A DNA stretch of 64,000 bases from Blasia pusilla (lineage: Eukaryota > Marchantiophyta > Marchantiopsida > Blasiales): the NCBI GenBank assembly GCA_050084515.1, contig CM114271.1:27652001-27716000 (forward strand), written 5' to 3'. The notes beneath the pieces were generated by a model, which saw only the letters and a program-made list of their open reading frames with translations, was not told the DNA's origin and made no database searches. Both the position numbers and the translations under genes were made by a program. Below are positions 60,958-64,000 of this stretch, one piece after another. Position 1 is the stretch's first letter. The number at the start of each line of letters is the position of its first letter.

Positions 60958-61539
60958 ATTATATCAAAACAATATGAGAACATCAATTGAAATTCTTGGT
61001 GTTTGAGGAGAGAAGAGAGGTAAGAGAAGGCACAATTTCACTTTGGGGCAAGGAAATCTCAATAATAGCGGAGTGACACATGATTTAAATGGAGTTGTAA
61101 CGATGACTTTGGAGGCATTTTTTGGGGCTTTTACGGTTGTTCAACAATTTGGATCCGCATCATGCTAAAAAGTATCAAATTCTCATTCTAATAGTCTTTT
61201 AGAGCTTATTAATAACTTTCCAATGCATCCATAATCGTTCGATTCTAACATTCTAAGCTCATGCAATCACAATTTTAATGTAAGAAAGTGCAATTTGTGA
61301 AGGAAAGTTATACAGTTTGCTCTCTATAGGCCAATTTCAACTAGTTCTTCCATATAACTGATCAATTTTGGAAAATTTGGGATCAATTTCCGTGTAGGAG
61401 TGGTTTATGCTTTAGTTGGAGCAGTGAAGAGCTAAAAACTACATTTTATGAGTTAAATGGTTTTTTACAGATTATTCCTTAGTAGCAATCATAAGCGAAA
61501 ATCGAGACAAGTAAAATTACAATATTTGAAAGTTTTACA

Positions 61540-62146
61540 TGAAGATATTGCTCATGGGTCAAGAACTATGGAAGCTTGTTATAGGTGATGATGCCAAACT
61601 AGAAGATAAATCAACAAACTTGAATATTCACGCTTGGACAAACGCGCAAGACAAGTAATCTACTATATTTCAATAATGATCAATTTTCCAATGATTGGTC
61701 ATATTCAAGATGTTGATATTCAGAAGAAGGCATGGGATACTTAGAATTTTTTTTTCGAAACATCTATAGAGATTAGAAAGCTTCAGTTGAACGAAGTAAG
61801 GAAAAAATCCCAAAGCATCAATGATTGTGTTTTGAATATCGGATATATTGTTGATTAGTTGAATAACATTGGAATGATTATAGAAGATGCTCATCTAATT
61901 TTGTTCACTCTTCAAGGCCTTCCCAAAGATTACAAATCTTTAAAGATCTCTATCTTTGTAAGAGAGAAGTATGTACCCTTTGAAGAATTAGTCCCATTGT
62001 TGATTAGTGAGGAGATACGCCTAGTCGGAAATAATAGCTCGCATAGTATGCAAGAGAATGCACTATTTGCAAGTTGTCATGACCATACGGATTATGTCGT
62101 AGAGTATAGTGTGCTAGTAGAGGCCATACCTTTTGTAGGGCCGTAG
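61540..62146 (+). pseudogene. Copia gag fragment
   Basis: The stretch begins MKILLMGQELWKLVIGDD, then SQSINDCVLNIGYIVD, and the open frame 61859-62146 reads LQGLPKDYKSLKISI and FEELVPLLISEEIRL, typical of plant copia gag. Stops break the first half. Protease and later domains are absent; sequence related to the 25-kb gypsy leader begins within about 700 bp. The element was cut off by deletion or by the later insertion. Confidence 0.7.
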
Positions 62147-64000
62147 TGTCTAGGTAGAGATGCGGTTTCATACATAGGGTTGGGGGTTACTTAGTTGAGG
62201 ATGACTTTTCCAATAGGGCCTACTCTTAGGTTGGAGGATATAGTGTGGAGTGCATTCAAAGAACAGTTAGTTCTTTGAGTTGAGCTTGTTGCGTTGGGAG
62301 TTAGCCTTGGTAGTGAATAGAGCTCTTGGCTATGGTGGTTCCCGCAAGCTTCAACTTGGATTCTTCCATCATGGAGTGGGTTTGGATCGATTGTATGTGA
62401 TTCTATACGTGTTTTATGACAGTAGGTCTTTCACGGATTTCACTCAAAGAAGTGGAGTAGATCGATGGTAGCTTCGATCGTGGATCAGTAGGATCTGGTT
62501 AGGGCTGATTGTGTACTCAGCCGTGGATGTTTGTGGCTTGTGGCATATGTTGGAGGTGGGAATCTGGTGCGTGGTTGGCTTGGAAAGAAGCACCTTGCTG
62601 AGAGTTTTCCAACGCGCTTTAGATCGCCGGATTTCGTCAAGGGAGTTGGAAGTTATCAAGGATTGAAGATTCTGGTTCGTGTTTGACGGTTTTTTGATGT
62701 GGAGAGCTTGGAATGCGGAAGCTCTGTTAAAGTTCATCGAGATCGGGTGAGAGGTTCCTGTTGCTACGTGTGTTGTGATCTCATATGAAGCTATCTGCTT
62801 GAGTGTGTGGAGCGTTGCGGATTTGTGTGTGCATGAATCTGGGCGGAAGCGCTGTCGGATTTGCGATTTTGGAGGTGTATGGACAACAAGTTTGTCTGAT
62901 TTTTAGCTCGGAGTACAGGGCTCGGTTGTAGCTGATTTTTTGTGGAGAGATAGCTATGGTGGCCAATTGAATTAAATTTTGGTTGAGGATTTTTGGAGTA
63001 ATTGCTGATCGAAATTTCGTGGACTAGCTCAAGGTCTAGCTATGGTGGACAACACATTGGAGGGGCTGGTTGGTTGGTGATTCGTCCGTTGTTGGAGATG
63101 CCTATCTCGTTAGGGGCGCCCTGGTTGGGCCTCTCTCCATAGCAAAGCGTGGCATGTCTCGAGCATTTCTTGGCGTTTTGAGGCTTTGAGGCAACTCGAG
63201 GCAACTCATGGTAGCTCGGGGCGAGTGGGCGTGGGAGGTGGAGTAAGGAGCAAGGAGCAAGGAGCAAGCAAGCAAGCTTGCTGCTTGCTCCTTGCTTGGG
63301 TGCGAGTGCGACTAGCACGTCATCGACCAGCGGCGGAGTAGCTATTGCGTTAGAATTGTGTGGTGGGTTCTATGGATTCAGGGGGCGCCACGTTTGGTGG
63401 ATTGTGTTACCTTGATTTCCATTTGTGATTGGAGGGTTGTCGTTGGACTTCTTGTGTTTGGATCCCCTCCATCGTTGTTTCTTGCTTGCGCGCCCATTGT
63501 TAGAGTTGACGCTGATTTCCAGAGTAGTGTTACTCTTGTGTGCTACTGGTAGTGAGGTTGGAGTGATGACCAGTAGACCGTGGGAGGCTTCTTGTGGTGA
63601 TGACATGTTAGGTTACCTACACCCATAGCTAGTAGAGCTAGAATAGTACAGCGACATCGACGTCACTTGGTTACTTAGTGGTGGTGATTTGGTGGTGGTG
63701 CGGCATTGGCGTTGGTCATCACGGAGCTGTCTGGTGGTCTGGTTGGGGACCGTGGTGCGGACAGTGGTGGTTTTACACAGAATGGATTGAGGTATCGGCT
63801 ACCTTTTCCACTTCCGACGGTTGATGAAGAGGAGGACGAGGGTATTTCAAACACCGAGTCTTCTACGTTTTTATCGAGTGTTACAGCTCCATTGATTTGG
63901 GACATGGATGGGATATATGGGGCCATGAAGGGCCCACGACGATACTCGGGTGCAGTGAGCACCATTGGGTCAGAGGACTTCATTCATGAGTTTGATACGT
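62147..64000 (+). mobile_element. 5' part of another gypsy element of the 25-kb family, cut by the window end
   Basis: The word GGGCGGAAGCGCTG at 62841-62854 is shared with 25498-25511 of the methyltransferase-carrying element. About 1.1-1.3 kb later in both, gag begins with a related stretch: VSTIGSEDFIHEFDT here and GTIDLDDFIQEFDT there. The open frame from about 63693 to 64000 also reads LRYRLPFPLPTVDEEEDEG and continues past the window. Whether this copy also has a methyltransferase cannot be seen. Its 5' end is not defined. Confidence 0.6.
63258..63294. repeat. 13-bp inverted repeat in a GGAGCAA tandem run
   Basis: 63258-63270 pairs exactly with 63282-63294; the left arm lies in a run of GGAGCAA units followed by GCAA units. 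It lies in the gypsy leader. Confidence 0.75.

Overview
The window is eukaryotic nuclear DNA, most likely from a land plant or a close streptophyte relative. Four genes are readable. They have plant-type families (a thioredoxin-ERV41 fusion PDI, a SAC3B-like mRNA-export factor, an AP-3 sigma adaptin, an ADP-ribose/CDP-alcohol diphosphatase), and three of them have many GT-AG introns of roughly 80-2,660 bp. The abundant Ty3/gypsy, Ty1/copia, Helitron and non-LTR relics fit a plant genome. A non-seed plant would suit the retrotransposon that carries a cytosine methyltransferase, but the species cannot be fixed from the sequence alone.

Layout. 1-1966: no gene seen. 1967-8803 (minus): an 11-exon SAC3/GANP-domain gene that splices in frame to 1,439 aa. 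9198-10030: a degenerate tandem array with a period of about 80-108 bp, just upstream of that gene. 10-17 kb: AT-rich sequence without recognisable genes. 17-42 kb: an island of nested transposable elements. It holds an old copy of a gypsy element with a C5-DNA-methyltransferase domain (17.08-22.8 kb), split by a 4.5-kb copia element with both LTRs, and then a better preserved copy of the same gypsy family (about 25.05-34.45 kb) with domains in the order gag-PR-methyltransferase-RT-RNaseH-IN. That methyltransferase is itself interrupted by a 1,029-bp solo-LTR-like insertion. Further copies of the 1-kb repeat lie at 35.3-37.9 kb, and a Helitron-type helicase relic lies at 40.3-41.35 kb.

42.4-50.9 kb: a GC-rich repetitive 5' flank followed by a 15-exon plus-strand gene for a 483-aa PDI5-3/5-4-like protein. 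52756-58128 (minus): a six-exon AP-3 sigma gene whose last intron (2,660 bp) contains a complete, intronless, same-strand Mn-dependent ADP-ribose/CDP-alcohol diphosphatase gene. 59.27-64 kb: a second transposon cluster with a non-LTR RT/endonuclease-like relic (minus), a copia LTR plus gag fragment, and the 5' end of another gypsy element related to the 25-kb one, cut by the window end.

The four genes act in unrelated housekeeping processes (nuclear mRNA export, ER/early secretory protein folding and transport, vacuolar trafficking, nucleotide clean-up) and show no operon-like relation. The most unusual items are the methyltransferase-carrying gypsy family in two copies of different age and the gene nested in the AP-3 sigma intron. 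All retroelements are broken by stops and frameshifts; many of the stops in the gypsy copy are TGA or TAG codons that could have come from CGA, CAG or TGG by cytosine deamination.
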